In this document: piece after piece, positions 11,401 through 19,147 of the stretch
Numbering within the stretch: the first letter of the stretch is position 1
How the letters are laid out: each line of letters opens with the position of its first letter
Assembly: GCA_015039365.1 (NCBI GenBank)
Contig: WION01000221.1
Span: forward strand, 24,681 to 88,680
Direction: 5' to 3'
From: Amanita rubescens
Lineage: Eukaryota > Basidiomycota > Agaricomycetes > Agaricales > Amanitaceae
Length of the DNA stretch: 64,000 nucleotides
Program-made: the position numbers and the translations under genes
The notes under the pieces: generated by a model
Told to the model about the DNA's origin: nothing
The model's database searches: none
What the model saw: the letters and a program-made list of their open reading frames with translations, nothing else

Positions 11401-14400
11401 AACTACATGTTGCAGTTCTGTATTAGGAACATTTTTTTCTTTTTCTTCCATCCACCCTGTCCTCTGCAATGCATGTCGAATTTCTATTTTTTGTGTAATG
11501 GGATCATCAGGTAACTCATCTGCACATAAATTCACATAAGGATCTGTTTCAGAAAAGGCATCTTCATGATCATCACTGTTCATGTAATTTATTGGCCAAT
11601 CATTTGGTATAGTTCCAGCTTTCATCTGAGCACGAAAGTCATCACGAGCATCCAAACATTCATATTTTATGTTGAAATTTCTCATGATTTGTTTTTCTTT
11701 CTGTGTGAACTTATGACTATTGAATGCTTCATCCCATGACTCATCCTTCTTTTTTAGATTTAATCCTGATCTCCATGGCTTAAAAAATGTTAGCATTGTT
11801 AAACAATAGAAATCTCTATCTCCCTGGTCACATCTAGGTAGGATTCGACCTATAAAATTGACTGCTACATTGGGAGTCAATGGTTTAAGGTTGACAACAT
11901 GTGAATCAAAAAGAGGATGATGTTTGTTAAATTTATACACATTCTTTGGTAGGTGTCTGGGAATTGTATCCACAGCAGTCTCTGTATCACTTTCATGCTT
12001 TACTTCTATCCCTGTTTCATCAGAATCATGATCATCAGAGTCAGATGAACTGTTGTCTGAAAGAGTATTCTCAGTGTCACTGTTATCATTGTAATCAATA
12101 TCATGTTGGTCATTAGCATCACCTGTGCTGGTGTTACTTTTTCTTTTACTATATTTATGGCGCTTACATTGTAATGTCCATTCATACAGGTTCATATTTT
12201 TTAGTTCTGATGGCCTGTATATATAATCATAGACAGGAGACAAACCAACTATGTGCTTTTTGCTCCTCACCAATGTAACCTTTTCTGTACATGTGGATGG
12301 ATCAAGTTCACCCCAAGGTTTCTGTGCTTCAAGTACAAAGCCATGCCAAAAGAAGGGAATGAAAGTATGATTGGTATAGTGATCAGGATTTCCCAAAAGA
12401 TACATACAAACCATGGGACCTCCCATTTCTGTTTTGGTTGATAAAGCATTGACAATTTTATTCATAATTTTTCGAGCTTTTTCTTTTTCTGATAATGAAC
12501 TAGCAAGTATGTCACAATGCTTGTCAAATACATTTCTCACAGCTTCAAAAATAATATGTGTCTTCAAACTAGTTTTTGTTATGTAATCTGATATATACAT
12601 GATGACTGCTTTCAGTGCAGTACCTGACCACATACATGTAACATCAGTATTGCAGCGCAAAATATATGTCAGAGTAGGTGTTATAAAGTTGATCCACTCC
12701 TCATGTTTCTTTATATTCAGTGATCCAGTTTCTGGGTCAACTTCTGTGCATTTGAAAGTAGGTCGTGGAAACCGTGCTTTACATTTTCCATATTTATTGT
12801 CCTTGCATGATGCATATTTTTTACTTCCAGAGCCATCCTTGTTTGTTCCCCTTTCACAATTGTGTATATTAGATCTACTTACAAGGTCATCAACTGTGTT
12901 CTCAAAGCAGTCCCACCATTTATTCCATTCAGAACAACTATTACATTCACTTGCATAAGTATGAATTGATTTGCAAAGTTTAGGAGGAGGTTGTGGCAAT
13001 GTCTCTGTAGGATCCCTGTATGAATCACTTTTGGCTTGTTCAGCCACTTTGTTGAGCACTTCAACTTGTGTGCCTGTCATAAACTCTCCAATATGACAAC
13101 TCTCCAGCCATGAAATCAGTTTCTGTTTCCATTCAGAATTTGGATCAAGTATGTGTTCTCTCATTTCTTGGGCTGTCAAATTACCCATAAGCCATATTAG
13201 CATGTGAAGGTGTAGTGTTAAACGTCCCTGTTGCTCTACTGTACCATAATAAGCTGGAACATCCCCATAAACACCTCTGTGTTCTGAGCCTACCCCAAGG
13301 ATGTCACTTATAAAAGTATTCACCATGAAGTCAAAGAAGCGTGCCCCTGCAACTGGATTTGCACACACAAGCCTCAAACGTTCATCATAAGGGAGTATTT
13401 CTGCTTCAAATGTTTCATTTTTACCTGCATAATAGATGCAAAGAGGATGCTTGATATCAGCTGGTGATATTGTTATATACCAGAATGGGGCCCCTCTGTG
13501 GTATATTAAAGACCAGATTTCATTTCTCATCCACTTTTTGCTTGTATTTGATCCATTTACAGGACCTGCCACATGATCAACATCTTTCATTAACTGAAAA
13601 CACTGCTCTTCTTCTTTATTTTGTGGCTTAACAAATTCCTCTTTAGCCAAACGATCTATGATATTTGTCAAAACAACATTGTCAATGTTTACAATTCGTT
13701 GTTTAATGTCATTGAATATCTTCTTCTCAGCCAACAAGAAACATTGTGAAGATGCTGTCTTTATTTGCTCATGGCTAAATGCTACAAATGGGAAATCATG
13801 ATCAACCTGGAAACGCTTATCATGATACATCAAGAGCCATTTTTTGTGTATCTTATCAGATAATCCTTCAATTGAACCCACTCCTCCAAGACCATAAGGA
13901 AATAACCATGGAAACATTTGTGGATAAAGCTGTGGGTTATGCCATATGGATTCTGGTTGCTCACTATGGCCTATAGCAAGAAATTTGCCTTGTGCACCCA
14001 AGTGCTGTAATGCTTTTGCTTTCACTGCATTAGTTGTCATGACATCAAATTGTTGTCCTGTCAGACCATGGACTGTAAATGCACAATCACCTTCTTCAGT
14101 ACCATCCTCATTTTCCATATCATGTACACTTGTCCCCTCAGGAATTTTATTATGTGTCATGGCTTTATATTCAACACTTACAGGAGGCATGTCTTCAGGA
14201 TATTCATTGAGATTGTCTGAAGAGATGGTAACATCCTCATAATCACCATGATTCAAAATTAGCCATTCTAATGCTTTCTTCACATGATTGCGCCTTACAA
14301 GGAATGGTGTACGTTTAAAGTCTGCAGTGGTAGGTTTGCATGGGCCAGTGAACATTATAGCAATGACTTCCTCAATGTCAGCCTTGGGAGGAGGTAGAAT

Positions 14401-15567
14401 ATCATATATCTTAGGAATAGGTTGCTGGAAAGCAATTGCATGTGCTTTCATTTTTCTCATGCCTGAAGCAATCCTAATTGAACAAAAGCTATGGCGAATT
14501 CTGGCAACCAACATTTTTTCAATATATCGTAAAGAAGATAATGCTTCAGGAACAGGTCCCAACCATAGACCATTTGCAAGTGCCATTTTTGGAACTCTGG
14601 AAACTCTTATAGATGCACGACAAGGATTACATATATGTTGACATGATTGATCTATGGCATATGGATATTCACATCTCTTGTCTGAAATCTTGAGCCTTTC
14701 TTGTCTTGTTAGACCAGGTGCCTCCAGTACATGTAGATAATTTTTCATGCCTGAGAGTCTTGTAAGAGAAGATTGAGGGACAAGTTGTCCACAAACAGCA
14801 CATCCAGCTTCTTCAAATAATTTGGGCTCAAACTTTTTACAAGCAGCTGTTATTACTTTATGTGATAATGTCTTGTCTAAAGGCACAGGAGGGAAGATTG
14901 ATGCAAGATCTTCATCTTCATCAAAAATTGTTAGTTGAAAGGATTCTTTCTCTGCTGATGTTTTTAGGTCTTTTGTGTTTTTCCTCTGAATTTTTTTACA
15001 CTCTTTTTTGGAAGGCACAGCTTCAAATACTGTAATATAGGTTGAGCACTTATCACATTCATGTTCACTGAAAAGTTTTCTCATTGAAGCAATGGTTGTT
15101 CTTGGGTGTGCTAAAATACCATGCTCATTGGCTATTTTTTTGCACTCAGTTAAGTGTACAATTTTAACATGTGCATGTAGGGGTAATAGGACATGTATAT
15201 AGTGAGTATCTCCATATTTCTTTGCATCAGATTTATGCATGTGACCTACAAACTTAAATTCAGAGGATTCAAGATCAGGATTTGTACAGTATTCTTCCAG
15301 GAGATAGTCCTTGATATCAGCATAAGTAGCTAGACATAATTTATATCCACCTTTGTATATTGCACATGAACAGACTTCATGTTTACAAAGACATCTGAAC
15401 GTAACATTTTTGGGGGTTTTGACATAGATGGATGTAGAATTCATGATAACAATGATGATTAATACCAGAAATGGCATTTCATATAACAGGATTTCTTTTA
15501 CCAATAATGGTGTTTCTTTTACCAATAGTGGTGTTTCTTTTACCAATAATGGTGTTTCTTTTACCAA
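8476..15567 (-). CDS. Helitron Rep/PIF1 helicase with C-terminal cysteine-protease-like domain
   Basis: One uninterrupted 2363-codon frame, the protein that mobilises the surrounding Helitron by rolling-circle replication. Order: zinc-binding cysteines and a DUF6570-like region in the first ~450 residues; a Helitron_like_N region; the HUH motif HLHMLIW near residue 784; paired catalytic tyrosines in MYISDYITK near 989; an acidic linker; and a PIF1-type SF1 helicase with Walker A GGMGGTGKT near 1492, Walker B FLDEVSML near 1570 and AGDFAQLPP near 1606. A C-terminal domain has Cys in QNSCAYDA (~2110) and His in AHYTAHVV (~2310), like a USP/C19-type cysteine protease. The first ~40 residues are a 7-residue repeat; the conserved start may be the Met at 15444. 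All key motifs are intact, so activity is plausible. Confidence 0.9.
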   Translation of the reverse strand: MVKETPLLVKETPLLVKETPLLVKEILLYEMPFLVLIIIVIMNSTSIYVKTPKNVTFRCLCKHEVCSCAIYKGGYKLCLATYADIKDYLLEEYCTNPDLESSEFKFVGHMHKSDAKKYGDTHYIHVLLPLHAHVKIVHLTECKKIANEHGILAHPRTTIASMRKLFSEHECDKCSTYITVFEAVPSKKECKKIQRKNTKDLKTSAEKESFQLTIFDEDEDLASIFPPVPLDKTLSHKVITAACKKFEPKLFEEAGCAVCGQLVPQSSLTRLSGMKNYLHVLEAPGLTRQERLKISDKRCEYPYAIDQSCQHICNPCRASIRVSRVPKMALANGLWLGPVPEALSSLRYIEKMLVARIRHSFCSIRIASGMRKMKAHAIAFQQPIPKIYDILPPPKADIEEVIAIMFTGPCKPTTADFKRTPFLVRRNHVKKALEWLILNHGDYEDVTISSDNLNEYPEDMPPVSVEYKAMTHNKIPEGTSVHDMENEDGTEEGDCAFTVHGLTGQQFDVMTTNAVKAKALQHLGAQGKFLAIGHSEQPESIWHNPQLYPQMFPWLFPYGLGGVGSIEGLSDKIHKKWLLMYHDKRFQVDHDFPFVAFSHEQIKTASSQCFLLAEKKIFNDIKQRIVNIDNVVLTNIIDRLAKEEFVKPQNKEEEQCFQLMKDVDHVAGPVNGSNTSKKWMRNEIWSLIYHRGAPFWYITISPADIKHPLCIYYAGKNETFEAEILPYDERLRLVCANPVAGARFFDFMVNTFISDILGVGSEHRGVYGDVPAYYGTVEQQGRLTLHLHMLIWLMGNLTAQEMREHILDPNSEWKQKLISWLESCHIGEFMTGTQVEVLNKVAEQAKSDSYRDPTETLPQPPPKLCKSIHTYASECNSCSEWNKWWDCFENTVDDLVSRSNIHNCERGTNKDGSGSKKYASCKDNKYGKCKARFPRPTFKCTEVDPETGSLNIKKHEEWINFITPTLTYILRCNTDVTCMWSGTALKAVIMYISDYITKTSLKTHIIFEAVRNVFDKHCDILASSLSEKEKARKIMNKIVNALSTKTEMGGPMVCMYLLGNPDHYTNHTFIPFFWHGFVLEAQKPWGELDPSTCTEKVTLVRSKKHIVGLSPVYDYIYRPSELKNMNLYEWTLQCKRHKYSKRKSNTSTGDANDQHDIDYNDNSDTENTLSDNSSSDSDDHDSDETGIEVKHESDTETAVDTIPRHLPKNVYKFNKHHPLFDSHVVNLKPLTPNVAVNFIGRILPRCDQGDRDFYCLTMLTFFKPWRSGLNLKKKDESWDEAFNSHKFTQKEKQIMRNFNIKYECLDARDDFRAQMKAGTIPNDWPINYMNSDDHEDAFSETDPYVNLCADELPDDPITQKIEIRHALQRTGWMEEKEKNVPNTELQHVVPQCQIPAAAWKSILQAKRQEIIQNKVRVPSESHTKVYDAFTPNVVKIMDKAYLEKKYHTTEHDTCTCIDYICQEYRLNEEQERAFKIIANHVVLPNSEPLKMYIGGMGGTGKTRVLTAVCKYFEIRQEEYRFVILAPTGSAASLISGSTYHSVLGINDMNGEAQTTKIMIQVRTRLQGVDYIFLDEVSMLSCHELYKISAQLCKVMNEPTKPFGGLNILFAGDFAQLPPPIGGENVALYSRIVGVYGTKNKWQEEALGRALWHQVTTVVILRQNMRQRQQSKNDSKLRKALENMRHKDCTLEDIQFLRTRITSQLPGKPSITAPEFRFVSIIIAKNAQKDEINRLGCLKFAQETGQELVDFFSDDALRSTENMNRTRKSQKSKNKVTKLTEKLQKLLWELPHSAADKPVPGKLSLCLGLPVMIKCNVATELCITNGQEGTIVGWESSLGKQNQRILEILFVKLKDPSKDVQLGGLPLNVVPLTRSTVSLVCFLPDGNHVSISRSQVEVLPNFAMTDFASQGKTRPYNPVDLNNCRSHQSYYTVLSRSSTADGTIILQGFDTKKITGKASGALRQEFRDLELLDEITRLRYMGKLPESVQGNRRNALIHTFRQNKGSTYVPDSVHPSIRWNKNDPMLDPIADDMPWTLAPKSTGSMIKQEADTGRGNQGNCPETPIRNKKRKNITPQNEHKTKVRKTQTSANTNTEEQVSIDMLIPCGTVWHQNSCAYDAILCIVHAIWARNKDQYTHIFNGTNNEILSNLALNFRKHSFGLKTLESTRDDMRRFLHQLAPSYFGWGEFTAVSHVILYMFTLPADTMAFKYRCKNNHVTQCRTPDNTCLIYAGNGRRYASISEWMGTMNEETDKSCTTCNEQLFIIKEIVFPLPFIALDLSGQTMQIEATFTISINNVETSYKLCGIIYFGDAHYTAHVVCDNGMVWFHDGIATGQNLIYEGTLNNLSLNNCRGKDALTAIYVRC

Positions 15568-15982
15568 TAATGGTGTTTCTGTTAAAAATGCGCCAAGTGT
15601 TGTTGCAACTCACTACAAATGTTGTAGTAGTTGTCTAGCCCTCTGATAGACTCAATACACGCTTTAGACGTTCACAAATGCGGTCTATAACAATTGATAG
15701 CAGTGATATTAAGTCTATATCCAAGTGTAGGTACTGTAGTTCCCTACATGTAAGGAAACCTGGCCTGTTTGGTTCTATTTACTACCTATCCCATCAGGCG
15801 TGAGTTTAGGTGTCCACTATATCGCGTTTTGTCCACAGACACAACCGCTACACCTATAAACTAGCTCATTATACACAAAATAAAGAATATAGTATTGTAA
15901 CACTAAATATAAAGCATTTGAGCGATATCTGATGTTTAATCACTCAATATTCAACAGTTTCTGTTACCAATAATGGCATTCC
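15491..15982 (-). repeat. 21-bp tandem repeat in the Helitron leader, split by a solo LTR
   Basis: About five units of the type GTTTCTTTTACCAATAATGGT run from 15491 to 15579. The array resumes at 15957 after the LTR insertion, and diverged CCAATAATG units continue to about 16045. On the minus strand the units encode a 7-residue peptide repeat (LLVKETP), and the frame stays open on both sides if the LTR is ignored. Confidence 0.75.
15580..15956 (-). repeat. Solo LTR (377 bp) with target duplication GTTTC
   Basis: It reads TGTTAAAAATG...CAATATTCAACA on the plus strand, and TGTTGAATATTG...TTTTTAACA on the minus strand. GTTTC at 15575-15579 is repeated at 15957-15961, a perfect 5-base duplication. 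Length and sequence match the copy at 25643-26019 almost exactly, so both insertions or excisions are recent. No internal coding region remains. The parent LTR family (copia or gypsy) cannot be told. Confidence 0.88.
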
Positions 15983-16429
15983 ATTCACCAATAATAATGG
16001 CATATCATTCACCAATAATGACATGTCACACACAAACAGTGGCATCTCATATACCCCTGAGGGCAGAAACATCATACACTTGATCATATTGTCATATGCA
16101 GACAGGAGATAAAATACAAGAAAAACAAAATACAACAAGAAAAACTGTGATATTCAGGATTTTCTCATTTAAAAGTAAGGAAAAGAAGGACATACCAAAG
16201 AGAATAACATGATATTGCAAGACATAGTACAGGATAAAGGGAGGGGGCAGGAGGGCAAGGGTTGAGGGCAAGAGAGGCAGAGGGTTGACAAGTGAAGGCA
16301 GAGAACAGATGAGCAAGGGCAGAGGGCTAGTGAACAAGGGCATCAGAGCACCAGCAAGGGTGCAGAACAGTGCAAAATGGTGCAGTGGGGAGAAACAGGA
16401 GGTAGTTGAATGGTGGGTGGTTGAAGGAT

Positions 16430-16990
16430 GTGGTGGTGGGTCAGCAACATCAAAGCTGGGTATCATGGGGGTTACCTGGGGTGTAGCAAAGTGCAGTGGG
16501 GTGCGACAAGGTGCAGAACAGTGTAGAACGGTGCAAGGATATGATGGGGTGGAGCAGGGCGTAATTGAGTGGTGGGTGGGCAATGGATATGGTAACGGCT
16601 TAGCAACATTGAAACCGGGTGTCATGAGACTTACCTGGGGTGCGGCTGGGTGCGGCTGGGTGCGGCTGGGTGCGGCTGGGTGCAGGAGGGTGCGGGAGGG
16701 TGCGGAAGTGCAGGAGGGTGCGGAAGGGAGAAACAGGACATAGGTGGGCGGCAGAGGGTCGGCAACGTCAAAGCTGGGTGTCACGGGGCTTACCTGGGGT
16801 GCAGCGAAGTGTGGTGAAGTGCAACGAGGTGCAGATGGGTGCAGATGGGTGCCAGTGTGCGACCGGGTGAAGCAGGGCGTAATTTGGGCGTAATTGAATT
16901 GTGGGTGGGCGAAGGATGTGGTGGAGGGTCAGCAATATCGAAATCGGGCAACATGGGGCTTACGTGGGGTGCGGCGGGGTGCGGCAGGGT
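16430..16990 (-). repeat. Degenerate minisatellite carrying splice-donor-like sites
   Basis: About four units of roughly 150-170 bases. On the minus strand each contains a CACCCCAGGTAAG-like core followed by an ATGACACC...GGTTTCAATGTTGC-like tail; cores fall near 16470, 16630, 16790 and 16960. Between cores lie shorter GTGCGGCTGG-type repeats (perfect tandem copies at about 16658-16681). Single related units occur at 23262-23390 and 29100-29345. It sits in the Helitron 5' leader. Confidence 0.65.
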
Positions 16991-17189
16991 GCGAGCGATG
17001 CAGCGATAAAGCACCGAGGACGGATCTGGCGAGCGAGCAAGCCTGAGACACGTCCGGCGAGCGAGAGCACGGACACGTGGCGTGGCTGTGCAATCTTGCG
17101 GCACGACACGGCAATCACAGCTGATGTAATACGGCTTGATTGCCGCACGTTAAGAGAACCGAGACCGTCACGTTATAAACCGAGACCTT

Positions 17190-17210
17190 CGTTTACACTA
17201 CGGCCTCGGA
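17190..17210 (-). other. Helitron 5' terminus
   Basis: Read on the minus strand the element starts TCCGAGGCCGTAGTG and continues to ACGAAGGTCTCGG. The TC start and the CGAAGG block are shared by the mini-Helitrons at 3799 and 42598. The next plus-strand bases (17211-17220) are ACATGTAGGG, the continuation of the LTR cut at 8357. Confidence 0.7.
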
Positions 17211-17220
17211 ACATGTAGGG

Positions 17221-18330
17221 CGGCTTATGGAACTTCATCTCCAAGTACAGGCATCAGTTGTTATGGATTGATTAAGATCCCTATTTGGTAAAGTTCTGCA
17301 GGAGGCAGTGGCATCAGCAATAAACCCCACCTGTTGGATGGGGAGAAAAAGCTCTTCACTGAAAACCCAGTCAAAGATGTGAGATAGTTGACCAAAAATA
17401 ATCTCATTGTCACATGTGACAAGGCCATTTCCAACGATATGACCCTGGCCCTAATCTCTGCCATCAATAAGTGGATGCTGGATAACTCCCAGCATGGCAC
17501 ATCTGTACTCAACAAGCCCCCAACACCTGATCTCAAATTCATGTCCATCCTGACCAGAATGGTGATGATAGTGAAATCACAGTGGAGGAGTTCCCCAAAG
17601 GCAGATCGATCTATTCCAACTTCACCCAGCTTGGAGAGACATTGTCTTCTGGGGAAAAGGTGCAAGCCTTCTACAAAAAAAGGATGAGCCCCTTCCTGAT
17701 TCCACTATCCTCATTGTCACTGTTGTTGATGACAATGCTGACAACATTGCCAGAAAACTCATGAATATTCAAGTCAATTTCTGGGGGGAAGGCAGAATAT
17801 GCCAGCAGTGGATCCAAAAGAACCATGTCCCACACTGCAACACCTGCCTCTGATGGGGCCACAGCACCCTTGCTTTTATACAGGAGAGAGAAAGTGCAGA
17901 AAGTGGGGGGAGGGCATGTTGAGAGGAGGCATGAGCAGAATTGCAAGACTTGCAAGAAGGGAAAGGGTGTTAACAGTCCATGCTCCAATGTGCGCAAACT
18001 GCAATGGACTGCACTTTGTGGACTCCAAAAATTGTTCTTTTTGGAATGTGCGATACAGCAGAAATGATAGAGGCCTTGTATATCAAGCTTAAAAAAGAAA
18101 GAATGGAAATGTCTAAAGCAAACAGACTGGCTGGCACCAGGCCCCTCCAAGGGAGTGACAGTCTCTATCTTGGCCCCCACCACTGCCTTGGTGTGGCAAA
18201 AGATAGTGCCTTCATCTTCCTGATTGGCACAGAAGGAAGCCACCATTGCCATCATTGGTAATTGGCACAGAAGAACGAAGCCACTGTTGATGATTGGTGC
18301 AGAAAAATATGGAGATTGTCATGAGGCCAT
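17221..18330 (+). pseudogene. LINE ORF1-like remnant, zinc-knuckle half
   Basis: Spread over three frames are NNLIVTCDKAISND, a block typical of Agaricomycete LINE ORF1 proteins as I recall them, and then cysteine-histidine knuckles: CNTCL with WGHST, GGGHVERRHEQNCKTC, and CANCNGLHFVDSKNC followed by FWNVRYS. Several frameshifts and stops kill it. It is probably the continuation of 7049-8150, separated by the LTR fragment and the Helitron. The reverse transcriptase ORF2 expected downstream is absent; another transposon region starts by 18700. Confidence 0.48.
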
Positions 18331-18698
18331 TGTCATTGATCACCACTGCCCATCAGATGGGATTCTGAGGCCAAACAAAGAGAGACTTGGTCTTATAATG
18401 TTTTCCCGGGAGTTTTTTTTCACTGGATGAAATGCTGTTAAGCTATGGCGATTTCCAAGGTGAGTCATCACATTGTCACATTACTTGTTTCTTGGGCTCG
18501 TCCTGGTAGCAGTGGACCCTTGCATTTGCATGAGGGTTTTCATTATCCTATAGTACAAGGTTGTATTATCTTACAGTAAATGATTATAGTACAATAATGC
18601 TTGCAGTAGGCATTCAATGGGGAGGGGTTTGTGTTGGTAACAGCTCAGCTCGGGTCATATAGCTGTGGAGCCGAGCTGAGACAGCTTACATAAGTTAC
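18331..18698. other. Non-coding spacer left of the hAT element
   Basis: No gene or terminal motif is seen. A GCTCAGCTCGG/CCGAGCTGAG inverted pair around 18645-18680 can form a small hairpin. Confidence 0.35.
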
Positions 18699-19147
18699 AT
18701 TTTAGCTAGTGAATCAAAGTCCGACTAAGTCTGGTTTTTTTACCTGAAGGTCAAAAAACCGGACTGTAACCGGTCACAGCTTCTCCTGCAAGAAGGAGAG
18801 CCGGAATGGAACTGCCTGTGACCGGTCTTGTCACCACGGTCACTGACTCTTTACCGACTTTTGACCGGTCTTAGTCAAGACTGGTCACAAACTGCTCATA
18901 GTTGGTTTAAACCGACTCAAACTGACCATGAAAGATACATTGTATATTATAACTCAAACGATAAGCTAGTACATAGCTAAGGAGAGGACGGTACTAAAGG
19001 AGAGCCTACTACTGATATGGATAGTTAGTAAATGAGCGTGATTACTATAGTTGTATACCTAGATGCTAGTACGACGGGTCACAGATTAACAATGTACAAG
19101 AAAACGGGTATCTAACTTCGAGTATACTATCGGATGTCCAATGGCAG

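Larger units (their letters stand above)
8358..17210 (-). mobile_element. Complete autonomous Helitron (8.85 kb)
   Basis: On the minus strand the element begins (T)TCCGAGGCCG and ends with GCCTCGGATCTGCCAC, a short hairpin (GCCAC/GTGGC), GGCCCACACCTT and CAAG before a target T. The 5' terminal TCCGAGGC and the 3' subterminal GCCTCGGA form an asymmetric inverted repeat, a mark of the Helitron2/Helentron group. The flanks at 8357 and 17211 rejoin as LTR sequence, giving an empty-site check apart from one T. Inside are the Rep/helicase gene, a repetitive 5' leader (15485-16990) and one later solo LTR insertion. The two mini-Helitrons at 3799-3959 and 42598-43030 share both ends. Confidence 0.78.

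Noticed and set aside
8152..15956. About 200-bp terminal inverted repeats around the Helitron gene, suggesting a new TIR-bearing PIF1 transposon
   Set aside because: The inverted copies are LTRs. The right one is a full 377-bp solo LTR with duplication GTTTC inside a tandem repeat, and the left one is an LTR fragment into which the Helitron inserted. The true Helitron ends lie at 8358 and 17210.
16285..16784. Long frames on both strands coding Pro/Ala/His-rich or Gly/Val-rich proteins
   Set aside because: They arise from the leader minisatellite (GC-biased tandem repeats); frames are open on both strands because the repeat lacks stops.
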